Shown: positions 1 to 11,904, counted from the stretch's first letter. The stretch is 64,000 nucleotides of DNA from Pollenia angustigena (GCA_930367215.1 OV884059.1:22158945-22222944), one strand, 5' to 3'. Notes: a model not told the origin generated them from the letters alone. Numbers and translations: made by a program.

Positions 1-659
1 TGAATAATACTCTCCAGTGCTTGAGTCTTTAACGGGTTTCTTTCTTTAGTCCATTGTGCAGACTAAGAACCCAACTTGAAAAAAATCAAAATCTTTTGAA
101 TTTTCTGTTGTCGAGTTCGACAACTGTCAAACTAATCAATTGACAAAGCCATACACGCTTTCATTTGGACAACAACCGACTCAGTTGATAATTGAATTAA
201 AACGTTTATGGGCTGCCTTAGAGAAAGCAATTTGTTATCGGCTTTCGATTACTTATAAAAGTTGTTTACACGGTATAACTTTTTACAGCAACTAGTTGAA
301 ACAAAATTTGAAAGAGGATTGACTATCATCTAATATTATTGAAAGCTTTAACCAGCTTTCCACCAGATAACAGTTGATTTAATTAAAGTTGTTTATATAA
401 TTACCTTATGTTAGCAGTGTTAAAACAAAAATCTTAACCTTTGTTAACAACTAAAACTAGCAAAAAACTAATTTGTTTGTCTTGACCTGTACAAAAAACC
501 AGGACAATTTAATATTGGACCAGGACACCAGGACAAGTAGTCTAAAACCAGGACAATCCTGGAAAACCAGGACGTATGGCAGGCCTATCAAGATGTGATA
601 TAATACAAGAAAGAAAGATAAAATAAACATAACAATTTAACTCATAAAACAATAATAAA
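1..659. other. Non-genic AT-rich sequence
   Basis: I see no coding exon here. Positions about 491-575 carry a cluster of the short motif CCAGGACA, which looks like a decayed repeat end rather than a gene. The segment ends where a HINE-type element begins at 660. Confidence 0.5.
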
Positions 660-1760
660 CAAGTTAGAGTGCTATATTCGGCTGTGCCGAATCTTTGATA
701 CCCTCCACCGACAGTTCGAATGTTTAAGGAGTAATATCTTTATGACGTTATTATTATCTTAAACTGTGACGATTAGTTATTAATTATGGATTTAGGCGAC
801 TAAACTGTTTTCCGGTAGTAGGGTTTATATGGGGCCTAGGGTAAATTATGGGCCGATCTTCACGAAATTTCACAGTCTTTTTCCCAGTTCTATAAAACTT
901 TGATGTACCAAATTTTGTTATGATAGCATTATTTTTTACGGATTTAGGCGCACTAAACTGTTTTCCGGGAATAAGGTTTATATGGGGCCCAGGGTAAGTA
1001 ATGGACCGATCTTCACGAAATAACACAATTTTATTTCTTGTCTAATAAAACTTTGATGTACCAAATTTTGTTATGATAGCATTATTTTTTACGTTTTTAG
1101 GCGTACTAAGTTGTTTTCCGGAAATAGGTTTTATATGGGGCCTATGGTAAATTATGGACCGATCTTCACGAAACTTAACAGTTTAATTTCAAGTCCTATG
1201 TAACTGTGACTTGCCAAAATTTGTAATGATAGCATTGTTAGTTAGGGTTTTAGGCTTAATATACTGTTTTCCGGGAGTAGGACTTATATGGGGCCTAGGG
1301 TAAATTATTGACGGATCTTCACGAAATTTCACAGCGTGATTTCCAGTTGAATAAAACGAATTGTTGCGAAATCTTATATCATTCTGTGCATTTTTCCACC
1401 ATTTATGTTTGTTTTTGTAACAAAATTAACAATTTTTTTTAGGTGGTGGTTCCACATTTTGATTCATAGCTCAGATCCTATTGAACCGATTTTGCTGAAT
1501 TTCAATCCCAAACTGCTTAGGATAACTACAAGCAATTTGACACCAAGTTTGTTGATTTCTTTTGAGTTTTTCGAAAGTGAGCGTGTTTTCAACAGACGGA
1601 CAGACGGACAGACAGACGGACATGGCTAAATCGACTTAAAATTACTCAAGGACCCAGAATATATATACTTTATAGGGTCTGAGATGAATAGTAAAAAAGT
1701 TTCACACGGAATGACAAACTGAATATACCCTCTTCACAACTAATTGTGGTGGAGGGTATA
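660..1760 (-). mobile_element. HINE/DINE-1-like element, copy 1 (family A)
   Basis: Non-coding element read on the minus strand. Its 5' end, at 1760, begins TATACCCTCCACC. Its 3' end, near 660-710, has the matching box GGTGGAGGGTATC, then the hairpin TTCGGCACAGCCGAA, and ends ACTTG before a T run. Between the ends are about four tandem units of roughly 155 bp, each with TTTTCCGG and a conserved GACCGATCTTCACGAAA stretch. Sub-terminal inverted boxes, internal tandem repeats and a 3' stem-loop match what is known of Helentron-derived DINE-1/HINE elements in flies. The element is nearly identical to 51797-53078, so both are probably young. The short frames inside it (for example 784-1026) are chance frames in the tandem units. 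Confidence 0.72.
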
Positions 1761-2435
1761 AAAATAAACAAAAATTGAGAAAGGGGACATAGTGTGTGAA
1801 AATGAAGTTTTAAAAAAAAAGGCCTTTAAAAAGTAAAATTTTAATGTTTTTCTGATTTTTATCGATTTTCCCAAGTTCGTTTTGTACGTTTTTATGGGGT
1901 AAATAAATTTTTATCAGAAATCTAACTCATTTCATCTTATTCTACACCCTTTTATGTACCAGAATCCACTCATAAGTCCAAACCCGTTTTTGACACACTA
2001 GGTCGCTTTTCTCGGAGAAGGTCACATATTCACACTTTTTAGATGCTTAGGAAATTACTTTCTGACACACTCAAAGCGTTTAGTGAGTCGTCAAAGAGTA
2101 TATTTCTGAATTTATTTACTAATTACATACCATGTTTCCGAAAAATTTCGTTCACTTTTTTACCGAGGTTGGAAAAATAGTTAAAAGTGCACCGTTGTTG
2201 CATGCTTCTGATTCACAATCAGAAGCAATTTTTTCTTTTTTATAAACAACGTCTATATCAGTCAAATGTATGTTAAGGTTGATGCAAAAAATACTTCTTA
2301 AGTGTCTCATACACTTGCAATATAATTGTTGTATCGGGTGATTTTTTAGCTATTATCTTTTTGGCAACACTGGTTTAAACAGCTGACGCACGTTTCGTGT
2401 TTTGTTTCACTGTCAAACATCTTCATAATTTAACC
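1761..2435. other. AT-rich flank and 5' part of mariner remnant
   Basis: No gene is visible. From about 2335 the sequence (CGGGTGATTTTTTAGC) is probably the 5' non-coding end of the mariner-like element whose coding remnant follows. The rest is featureless AT-rich DNA. Confidence 0.35.
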
Positions 2436-3162
2436 ATGAATCGTCTTACAAACGAACAACGCTTGCAAATTATTGAATTTTATTATCAAAATGCGTGCTC
2501 TGTTAAGAAAGTTAGTTCATCGCGCGCTTCTTCCATTTTATGGTCAGTTTAATCGACCCACTGAAGCGGCTATTCGGGCTATTGTGACTAAATTTCGCAC
2601 CAAATTTACATTGTTGGACATTAAACCACCAACACGCTTACGTAGAGTGCGAAGTGAAGAAAATATCAGCTGTATCAGCCAGTGTTAATGATGACCATAA
2701 ATTATCGATTCATCGCCGTTCGCAGCAATTGTGCCTCTGTTACTCAACAAAGTGAGATAATATCCAATTTTGTTTGCCCAAAATGCAGAGCTTGACTTGC
2801 ATAACATGTGGTTTCAACAAGACGGTGCCACATGCCACACAGCACGCTTAACAATGGACTTATTGAGAGGCGAGTTCGGAGAACATTTTATTTCACGTTC
2901 GGGACCGGTCAATTGGCCGCCTAGATCGTGCGATTTAAAGCCTTTAGACTATTTTTTGTGGGGCTATGTTAAAGCTCATGTCTATACACACATGTCCGCT
3001 TCAATTGACGCATTTAAAGACAACATTGAAGCATTTATTCATGAGCTACCGGCCGAAATGTTGGAAAGAGTATGCCAAAATTGGACTAAGCGGATTTTTA
3101 TTTCGATATCCCCGCACTCTTATTTTGAATTTATGTTCTTTATTAACTCTTCACTTCAGTAA
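2436..3162 (+). pseudogene. Mariner-like (DD41D group) transposase remnant
   Basis: Broken cut-and-paste DNA transposase. A start codon at 2436 opens a helix-turn-helix-like N-terminus (MNRLTNEQRLQIIEFY) that meets a stop after about 40 codons; the homologous reading continues in another frame at about 2520-2688. The central catalytic region is missing. From 2770 the C-terminal catalytic part is recognisable: FQQDGATCHTA, then WPPRSCDL and PLDYFLWGYVK. I count 41 residues between the Asp of FQQD and the Asp of PLDYF, the spacing of the DD41D (rosa-like) branch of Tc1/mariner. The first catalytic Asp region is lost, so the copy is dead. The 3' side is cut by the hairpin element at 3201. Confidence 0.75.
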
Positions 3163-3200
3163 ATTTATTAATTACACTGCTTTACAAATTTTTAATTTGG

Positions 3201-3640
3201 AAAAATACCAAGAACACCACATGCCTAGATAAGTTAATTGGGACCTCCTGAACACGAAAATCGCTGTAATTTTTTTTCCTAAGTACCGTTTTTTAGATAA
3301 CGTTACTTTTGTGTTTTTCGGTGTATGGTCCCACTTTTTTTTTTTCCTAAGTACCGTTTTTTAGATAACGGTACCTTGTGGAGCCCAACCAAAAAGTCCG
3401 ATCGAAATAAATGGCATATGGATGGAAAAGGCATTCGATTACCTTTCTAACGATATGCCATTTATTTCGATCGGACTTTTTGGTTGGGCTCCACAAGGGT
3501 TTGAGTGGGACCATACACCGAAAAACACAAAAGTACCGTTATCTAAAAAACGGTACTTAGGAAAAAAAAAATTACAGCGATTTTCGTGTTCAGGAGGTCC
3601 CAATTAACTTATCTAGGCATGTGGTGTTCTTGGTATTTTT
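3201..3640. repeat. Long hairpin (foldback MITE), 440 bp
   Basis: Both ends are near-perfect inverted copies: the left arm starts AAAAATACCAAGAACACC and the right arm ends with its complement. The arms continue through AACACGAAAATCGCTG and the box CCAACCAAAAAGTCCGATCG, with a short loop near 3410-3435. The left arm carries a partial internal duplication of the segment CCTAAGTACCGTTTTTTAGA (about 3280 and 3346) that the right arm has only once. It sits in the 3' side of the dead mariner. The target-site duplication is not clear. Confidence 0.8.
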
Positions 3641-4171
3641 TGGCTGTAAACCAGTGCTATCAACTGTTGCACTGCCCATTCGGCTTTTAGTAGATTTATT
3701 GCATCAGGAGAGATTGATTTACGTATGTATTCACTTCTTGTAATTGATCTCAATTTTAAAGTATAAATAGCTGTTTTCTGAAGCTATGAGGAATTTTTAT
3801 TTCCCGGGATACGGCAAAGAAATCCCGGGAAAGCGGGAAATATAATAAGTATTCCCGTACCGGGAATTCCCGGGCGAAAACACTACCAACAAAATACTTG
3901 TTGTTTTTGCCTTGTTGTACTTCTTAAAGAACTAAGGTTACCTTATTAATGTCTCTTTAATTTGTTTGCTCTTTCGTTGCAATTTTTTCGAGTACGTGAA
4001 CACATTCTAGCTATAATTTTTGAAAACATTACCAGACAGTAACTCGTGAGATATAATTGTTTTAAATACGGGTTTTAAATGATTAACAAACAGATGTTAT
4101 TTTTCAATATGATTTCTTGCCCAACTTCCATTCAAGTGGTTTTTTAAGATTTTAAGCTACACGCCATAATG
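3641..4171. other. Non-genic spacer with CCCGGG-rich patch
   Basis: No coding signal. Positions 3800-3882 hold a run of CCCGGG and CCCGGGAATTCCCGGG-like motifs, which resemble the sub-terminal repeats of a decayed DNA transposon. Both ends are lost, so I do not classify it. Confidence 0.35.
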
Positions 4172-4175
4172 AGTA

Positions 4176-4755
4176 GGGCGATTCTATTCTGACGGGTGCA
4201 ACATTTAGCCGCTTTAAACGTCTTTTACTAATAGAAAGAAACACATTTGCAATTAAGTTATTTCTAGAAGGGGTAACATTTTTTAACATACTATTGTTAT
4301 CTATTTACAAGAATTTATATGAAACGATCAAATAGCCTCGAGAGAGCTTTAAAGTGCATGACGGGTGCAACCAAATCGGCTCACTTTCATAAGATCATAC
4401 CACAAAAACACAAAACTCTGTTAATTTTTAAACTTTTATTGTATTTTTCTTTTTTATTGTAAAAGATGAGATATCAGACGATGATTATCGAATCAAACAT
4501 CGTAGAGAAATATAATTCAATAATAAGAAATTTTCTCTTTAAGCCATGACGGGTGCAACATTTAATGAATTTTCTGTTCTCGCCAAATCTATGAATCTTA
4601 ATGATTCGAAGTGCACAACAAATTTATATTTACGCTTACGTCTAAAAAAATTATATTATTATAAAATATAGATATTTTACTTAAAATTGGCATCAAAAAG
4701 TGTAATAGTATGATTTGAAAATTGATGTTAAAAGTTGTCTAGAATAGAATCGCCC
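4176..4755. mobile_element. MITE, 580 bp, AGTA target duplication
   Basis: The terminal inverted repeat is GGGCGATTCTATTCT: left end at 4176, complement ending at 4755. It is flanked on both sides by AGTA (4172-4175 and 4756-4759). Three direct copies of GACGGGTGCAAC occur inside, at about 4189, 4360 and 4548. There is no convincing open reading frame, so it would depend on a transposase encoded elsewhere. The superfamily is unknown to me. Confidence 0.7.
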
Positions 4756-4989
4756 AGTAGTCTGATTATGGAGTTGCATCAAGTTCCTTAAGATATATTT
4801 CCAGGGAATGAGTTTTCTGAGTAAAAGTAACTGTATAAGCCGTTTTGTGCAATCTTTTAATAAACTTTTTTCTGTCAAGAGCCGCTCGATATTTGTACAA
4901 TATATTTTATTATTTTTGAGTTTTTTGAGGATATTGCAGGAATGTGGACCAGCTAGTTTAAGATAACTGTCAAAACTAACCATAGGGAG

Positions 4990-5307
4990 ATACGCATTCT
5001 CCGCACTAAGCGGAATATATGTAAACCTTGTGCCCAAAGTCCAGGTCACAATTTTAAAAATAAATTAATAAAATATCGTACATACCTTTTAAATTTCATA
5101 AGGACGAAATGGTGTGGTTCAGTCCAGTCCCCCATACAAACTTATATCCGGAATTGAGTCTTTGTGCCCAAAATAAAAGTTATGTTGGTTTATATTTATC
5201 ATGTTCACAAATTTAGTTTATATCGGTCTTTATTTAAAATTTTTCTGCATAAATGGTGGTGTAGGGTATCAAATGGTCGGGATTGACCGACTACTCTTAC
5301 CTTCTTG
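4990..5307 (+). mobile_element. HINE/DINE-1-like fragment (family B), 5'-truncated
   Basis: The 3' terminus matches the complete family B copy at 6355-7059: box GTGGTGTAGGGTATC, hairpin GTCGGGATTGACCGAC and terminus CTTCTTG before a T run. Upstream, the stretch around TGTAAACCTTGTGCCCA also matches that copy. The 5' half is absent. An 118-codon frame across this area on the minus strand (4693-5049) has no recognisable protein content. Confidence 0.6.
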
Positions 5308-5727
5308 TTTTTTAATTACAGCAGTAGAACTGAACAAATGTAACAGCTCCTTTGTTTACGAATTTTATATTTCAGAAAAATCAATGATTTTATTTTCTTA
5401 AAATCTTTTGAACTGACTACTTTTACCTTTTTGAATGGTTTACATATCGTTATTGTCAGTATCACCATCGTCATTTAAATTGTTTAATCCAAGAATTTTT
5501 AAAACAAAAAAGAAACAACTTTATGTTATTTATATTTGCAGTTGTTGCTGTAAATTTCTGTTTTATTTTTCTATAAACAGTAAAATCTTTAATATAATCT
5601 GAAATAGTAATAATGGCCAATAGACATAATTTTTAGCTATAAATATAAATTTTCATAATAAAAATAAATTTATTGGCTGACAGCTACTATTACCATCATC
5701 ACTACATTCAGATATTGATGTTGCCAG

Positions 5728-5941
5728 CAGCGTTTAAAAAACTGCAGTCAGAGTAGAAAAACTGCCATTTCTTCCACTTCTTGGTTTGTCATTGGCCAAA
5801 AACAAAACTATTGCTTTTACTTCTGATTCATTTAATGTAAACAGTCGCTGTCAAATTAAATCAAAAAGCCAAAAAGTTGTACACAAATTTTCGTTTTTCG
5901 TTCGACAGTTTTTGGTTTCGACTGCAGTTTTTTAAACCCTG
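5728..5941. mobile_element. hAT-type MITE, 214 bp, GTTGCCAG duplication
   Basis: The ends are CAGCGTTTAAAAAACTGCAG and the complement of CAGGGTTTAAAAAACTGCAG, one mismatch apart. A perfect 8 bp direct duplication GTTGCCAG lies at 5720-5727 and 5942-5949. CAG-starting ends with an 8 bp target duplication are diagnostic of the hAT superfamily. It is non-coding. Confidence 0.88.
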
Positions 5942-6243
5942 GTTGCCAGACAATAACTTTTATTTTTCTCATTCTGTTTGTAAAGTGTGTCAAAAAATTT
6001 AAGAATTATTTTAATTTTAATAAAAAAAGAGTTTGTTATAAGATATTTAAAATATTTGTATTTCAGTCCATTTAAAATCGGTTCCGGCTAAAAATTATGT
6101 CGGCCAAGTGACCCATCCTACTGGCTCGGCAGGCTCCAAATCTTTTTCCAAAATTCTCTATCATATTTTTCAATAAACTGTTGTCAATGGTTTATTTATA
6201 TCTGCTCGATAATGTTGTTTTTAAGGTCTTGAACTGTTGTGGG

Positions 6244-7173
6244 CAAGGCGAATTTATTACAGGTGGTCTTAAAAGCCCTGCAGATATTAGCTAAAATTAC
6301 TGTTGGTTGTCAAAATTTTGTTTATTCTCTTTTATTATCTTTGTTTCTGTTTTGTTATACCCACATCACAATAGTGGAGAGGGTATTACGCATTTGAGCT
6401 GATGTGTGTAACGCCTTAAAATATTGGTCCTAGACCCACCTTAAAGTATACCGATCGTCTTAGAATCACTTTCTGAGTCGAACTAACGATGTCCGTCCGG
6501 CTGGCAGGCTGGCTGTCCATGTAACCTTGTGCGCAGAGTACAGGTCGCAATTTTGGAGATAATTTGATGAAATGTGGGTCATAGGTTTTTATTGGCACAA
6601 GGACCAAGCCTATTGAAAATGGGCCGAATCGTAGGACCACGAGGGAAGATAGGGGGAAATTTCTTCCTCTCAGAAACTATCAAACCGATCTCAATGAAAT
6701 TTAAAACATAGATAGAACCATATCTATATGTACACAAAATGTATGCATTTTTTAAAAATTAGGACCACGAGGGGAGATAGGGGCCATTTCTGCCTCTCAA
6801 ACCGATTTTAATGAAATTCAAAACATAGATAGATCCATATCTATATGGACACATTAGCTATACAGTTTTTCAAAAATAGGACCACAACGGGAGGTAGGGG
6901 GCAATTTCTGCCTCTCACAAACTTTCAAACCGATTTTCATGAAGTTTATAAACATATATAAATCTATATTTATATGGACATATAAGCATGATGTGTTTTT
7001 AAATACTGTGGTGTAGGGTATCATATGGTCGGGCTTGACCGACTATACTTTCTTACTTGTTTTATTTTTGTTTTTGACATTGTACAATGATTTTACAAAA
7101 ACAAATTGCTTGTGGTTTTTGTACGTGTTGTACTTGTTGTAGTACCGAGATTACCTGGGATGAATTCGCCTTG
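6244..7173. mobile_element. hAT-type MITE (CAAGGCGAATT family) with nested HINE
   Basis: The termini are CAAGGCGAATTTA on the left and the complement of CAAGGCGAATTCAT on the right. A perfect 8 bp duplication GTTGTGGG lies at 6236-6243 and 7174-7181. The native element is only about 225 bp; the remaining 705 bp is a HINE-type insertion (6355-7059). Two other copies of this family are at 57567-57772 and 59629-59828. Confidence 0.88.
6355..7059 (+). mobile_element. HINE/DINE-1-like element (family B), complete
   Basis: The 5' start is TATACCCACATCACAATAG. At the 3' end are the box GTGGTGTAGGGTATC, the hairpin GTCGGGCTTGACCGAC and the terminus CTTACTTG. Inside are about three tandem units of roughly 130 bp containing AGGACCACGAGGGGAGATAG and TTTCTGCCTCTCA. 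It has the same architecture as family A but a different body. It is inserted in a T-rich stretch of the hAT MITE, which fits the T-T target preference known for Helentrons. Confidence 0.72.
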
Positions 7174-7231
7174 GTTGTGGGATTATTGCTGTACACATTC
7201 GATTTCAAAAACCCACCAAAAAATAGTCTAA

Positions 7232-7388
7232 GGCCCATTTTCACAACTTACCGATATCTAAAAGTAGACTTTAACTGGCTTTATAAAAAGTTTTGCTTCA
7301 TTGAAACTTTACTTTAACCTAAAGTGAGCGATAATGTTGATTATGGTTCATCCCACCTAATAGGTTAAAGTTAAGTTGTAATAATGGA
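7232..7388. mobile_element. Decayed MITE of the GGCCC-TTTTCACAACTT family
   Basis: The left end, GGCCCATTTTCACAACTTAC, preceded by TAA, matches the complete copy at 38236-38454, and so do internal stretches such as CTTTACTTTAACCTAAAG. The right end is degenerate. Confidence 0.55.
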
Positions 7389-7547
7389 GATAAAAATGTT
7401 GCACGTGTGTTGTGTAAACATCTTTAAGTGGAAAAAAAAATCAAATTTTTATTAAAATTTTATTAAATTGGACAAATTGCAGTTTATACTGCAGCAAAAT
7501 AAGTTTTTGGAGTGCCATTTGTTAACTGATTTATCAGTTTTTCCATA

Positions 7548-8807
7548 ATGGGTGATGTGGGTGATGATGTTGAGGATGAAATTTTTTCCACCAGCCAGGA
7601 AGCACTGGCTAAGAGAAAAAGGTTGGATCTTGCAGATCAAGAGGAGCCCATGAGCATCGATGTATCTAAACTGACAGGGAAAGTAACTCAGCATCCCCTT
7701 ATCAATAACAACAGGTTTGCTCTACTCGGTGAACTGGAAATTGAAAATGACAACGCTGCCCCAATTGCTGCTCAACGTGATAAGGCGGAAAGCTCTGCGC
7801 AAACCAGAAACAGGCCATCTAGGAAAAACTATTGTCCTCCAATATTTATGTACAACGTAAATTTCGCTCATGTGGTAAATAAATTGGAGGCAAGGAAAGT
7901 TGATTTTAAGATTAAAAATGTGAACAGACATAAAAGCAAGTTGTATTTTTCTGATGCGTTAGTACACACGGAAATGATGTCTCTTTTGAAAGAAAAAAAG
8001 TTAACTCGTATTCGTTTACTCCTAAGGAATTATGACAAACATCGTTAATTATCCGTGGATTATATTCTAAGACGACTTGGTTCCGAATGTAGTAGCATCT
8101 GTATCGAAATTTAAAACATCATTTTCCTTAAAAAACAACCTTGATACTGGTCTTTTTTTAATAACTTTAATTTCAGGGAAAGGTCTAAGCGATGTCTCTC
8201 ATGTTAAGTATCTTCTAAGTCAGTCTATTGTGTGGGAAAACCCCAAAAAAAGGATTGTGAAATGCAGTGCAGAAATTGTCAATTGTGGGGTCATATTGCT
8301 CGAAACTGCAACAGGAAATACAAATGTGTTAAATGTAACCTGGTACATAAGGCAGGCGAATGTGCAACAAAAAAGGAGGATAACACTGATCCTCGTTGTG
8401 TTAACTGTGGCGAATCTGGCCACCCAGCCAATTGGAGAGGTTGTCCAGCCTACAAAATGTTTCTAGCCGACAAAAGGGCCCGTCTTAATGAAGCCCGTGA
8501 AAAAAAGCAAACTGCAGCCAATTATGTCAAAAAAGTTGTCCAAACCACTAGAGTGGACCCAGGACGATCCTTTGCAAGTTTTTTTCATAATAAGGAAATC
8601 GCGTCTGCGCATCCAAGCAATAAACCACCCATTGTTGAGAAGTTTATGAAAATGGCTCAATATTTCATGGAACCTGAGGAGTTATCGTTAGAACAGGAGA
8701 TTCAAAAGTTCCTTGACAGCTACAACAACGATAACATGTCAAGAAGCGTAGCAAAAACTGAGTTTTTGCGTATTTTAAATCTAGTTAGACAAACGTATGG
8801 CCCCTAA
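7548..8807 (+). pseudogene. LINE ORF1 (gag-like, zinc knuckles), frameshifted
   Basis: Nucleic-acid-binding gag-like protein of a non-LTR retrotransposon. The first frame (7548-8048, starting MGDVGDD) ends prematurely. The homologous reading resumes in other frames, and from 8232 it carries three zinc knuckles in a row: CRNCQLWGHIARNC, CVKCNLVHKAGEC and CVNCGESGHPANWRGC. A CPAYK motif follows the last, a pattern typical of Jockey-superfamily gag proteins. The frame ends at the TAA at 8805-8807, overlapping the ATG of ORF2 at 8797 by 11 bases, the expected coupled arrangement. At least one frameshift between 8048 and 8232 makes it non-functional. Confidence 0.82.
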
Positions 8808-11658
8808 ATGGCTAAAATTATTGACTTTCAACGTGCGTTCACTTGTAGATACAAGTCGACGCGTAGACCTCTTAAACACTTTGTACCATAACAAAATTGA
8901 CATTGGTTTCATTCATGAATGTCACCTGAAGGCACATAGCAAAATGTATCTTAACGGATACAACTTTATTTACGATAACTCCCGCATCGGCGTGGCTGTA
9001 GCTATAAAAAGCTATATTGATTTTAATAAACTTATTATTAATGGCATTAAATTTTTTGGCACTTTTGTACAAACTGAAGTAATGGTTAACAATTCTCGGA
9101 AAAAAATTATGTTTGGTTCTATCTACATACCGTGTAATTTTCCAACATCTGATATCTATGATGGTTTAGATAAAATTCTCAACTTTTCTAGAAACTTTGA
9201 TGGCTTTGTCCTTGGGGGTCACCTTAATGCAAAAAGCCCTGCTTGGGGTGACCAAACGGATAACTTCAATGGAAGAGTTCTAAACAGCTGTCTCCTGGAC
9301 CATACTTTAGATGTCCTCAGAATATCGGATAGTTCACCATCATTTTCAAATGGCTCCTCCTACTTGGACCATTTCTTAATTGGTACCAATATTCTTAATA
9401 ATGATCTGCCTAACTTTAATGTCTCAAGTCTGCCAACTTATTCGGATCATTTCCCAATTAAAATTGATTTGCAATTGGACCATTTTGATTTTGTATTAAG
9501 ATGTCTGGGCTATTTTACATTCTTTAAAAAAACTAATTGGGATAATTTTCGTAATGACTTGGATATATCCACCATCAGCATAATGCCGCATGAGGACAGA
9601 AATCTACAGAATACTGATATTGATCAGCTTATTACTGAATTTACAGCTATAGTTAATACAGTAACTAATTCTCATTCGGAGGAGATAGAAGTAAGGGGAA
9701 AAGTTTACATTTCAGCAAGAGTTGAAAAATTTTTCCACTTAAAGCACAGATGGCAAAAGAAGCTTAAAAAAATTTATCACAGGACAGACTTAGCTCTGAG
9801 TACAATATTCTTTCTAAGCAAATCAATCTTCTAAAAATTATTATTAAAGAACTTATACATGTATAACAAGCTGAGGTTTTCAGTCAGCGTATGAAAAAAA
9901 TTAAACCGGGTCCTACGGCATTTAAACAAATATATAATGTAATGGGAAAAAAAAAAATCGACCTTTTGTAACAAACTTATTATCAATGAGGTTGCAGTAA
10001 CTGATGATGTTGAGATAAGTGAGGCATTTCGTGGCTATTTTTGTGAAATCTATGAGGAAAAACTTCCATTAATGCCGCTTAATATCGCTGAAAGCGTTTC
10101 AAACAGTATTTTAAATATCCCAAGAGCTATTTACACTTTTGACAATACTTTTGAATCTCTACAAAATGCTGATACGTACCACTTTGTAAAGGTCAACACG
10201 GTTATGGAAATAATTAGCAGAATTAACAAGAAATCTGCTGGAATATATGGCATCTCTAATTACTTGATTAAAAAGTTTCCAAATACAGCTTTAAAGTTTT
10301 TAACCATCTTATACAACAACTGTATAAACAATGGTTACTTTCCGAATGAATGGAAAAAAGCGAAAATTTTACCTATTAAGAAGAAAAACGGGTGTGAGAA
10401 ATTGGAAGATTTTCGACCAATCTCACTTCTATCTAATTTAGGTAAAATTTTCGAGCATATACTAAAACAGAAACTTGAGGAGGAGTTCATAATTCAACTT
10501 TTATCCTGCTTTCAATTTGGCTTTAAGAAATTACACTCAACTGTACACGCACTGTTAAAATTCCATAATGACGTAACAAGTAACCTAAGAAACCAGATCT
10601 GTACTGTGGCAATTTCTCTCGATATACAAAAGGCATTTGATACTGCCTGGCATAAAGGAATCTTATATAAACTAGTAGAGCTTGGCATTGACCCATTCCT
10701 CATAAAACTGCTCCAAAGTTATTTTAGTGAGAGAACATTTTGTATTCAAATCAACAATTCCTGCTAAGATCTTGGTGACGTAAAAAGTGGTGTTCCGCAA
10801 GGAGGAGTTTTGGCACCATTTCTGTTTAACCTTTTCCTCAACGATTTCCCACACGAAACGACTGACTCGAAGGCTATTGTATATGCTGACGATTGCTTAA
10901 TTTTTTCCCATGATGTGTCCCCCCAAAGAGCGTTAGAAAAAACATCAACACATCTTCAAACCATATATAATGCTGCAAAATCTGAGGCAATTTGCATAAG
11001 AAACGCTTCAGGAAAATGCCCTTGGCTTGTTGTACCTGATAGCAAACGTCTCACACTTGCTCTAGATGGCACTGTTATCCCCTTTAAGGACAGCATAAAG
11101 TACCTGGGTGTATCTTTTAGTAAGCTGCACAAATTCAACACTCATGGCAGGACACTCTTGGCAAAGGCAAAAAGGATCTCTGGCATATTCTCCAAACTTT
11201 TGAATAGCAGGTATCTTCCAAACAATACAAAACTACTGATCTATAAAGTGGCAATAAGATCAGCTATGGTTTACGCGTTCCCAATTTGGTTTACAATATC
11301 ACCATCAGTGGCCAAAGAATTGGAAATATTTGAGAGGAGTGTACTTAGAAAATGCATTAATATGAACTTTGAAACGTACACAAAACGACATTCCAATTCT
11401 GCCATATATAGAAGCGCATCTGTAATTCCATTTTCCATCTATAGTCTTCATCTTCAAAAGAAGTTTTCCGAAAGACTTGAAACCCATGACAACATCCTCC
11501 TTAAGGATATCTACGATGTCGAGAAGTCTATTAACTGGGCTAACTCGACCTACATATCTCCCATTGGCATTCTGACCGAGAATCTGGATGCCCCTCATAC
11601 TTTTGAGGTTCCGCATGCATTTTATGTGAAGTCTTCTCCAGGCTCCCACAGGGGCTGA
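8797..11658 (+). pseudogene. LINE ORF2 (endonuclease-reverse transcriptase), Jockey/I-like, dead
   Basis: The second frame of the same LINE. An apurinic-type endonuclease domain runs from 8797 to about 9470, recognisable by TFNVRSL, the GGHLNAKSPAWG block and SDHFPIKIDL. In the GGHLNAK block the usual catalytic Asp of GDFN/GGDFN is replaced by His. A stop at 9832 and a disturbed stretch to 10071 follow, then reverse transcriptase (10072-11658) with LEDFRPISLLSNLGKIFE, SLDIQKAFDTAWH, GVPQGGVLAPFLFNLFL and the catalytic YADDCLIF. A further in-frame stop at 10765 falls just before the GVPQGG block. The C-terminal connection domain runs to 11658. No poly-A tail is clear; an unrelated repeat begins near 11905. 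Several lesions show the copy cannot move. The clade is Jockey or I-like; I cannot separate these by eye. Confidence 0.85.
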
Positions 11659-11904
11659 AATAGTTTTAAGTAAAATCTGTGATACTTATTTCATATATTG
11701 TATTTTTATACAACTTCCAGAAGAAAAGTGTACCATTGTACAATTCGTTTTTAATTGTTAATCAAAAATTGATTATATTTTATGTTTTTATTTACAACAC
11801 ACCATTAAGTGGTGCTGTATGAGTATTAGGTGTTATTTAGTTATATTTTTTGTTAACAGATTTTCTCTGTATGTTACTGTTAATGTCGTGAGCAAACATT
11901 ATGT

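Noticed and set aside
4693..5049. 118-codon frame on the minus strand
   Set aside because: AT-rich, no motif, overlaps the right end of a MITE and a HINE fragment; there is no splice or poly-A context.
7087..7317. Cys-rich 76-codon frame (CGFCTCCTCC)
   Set aside because: It crosses the right end and target duplication of a hAT MITE; the Cys run comes from a TTGTACTTGTTG-type repeat.
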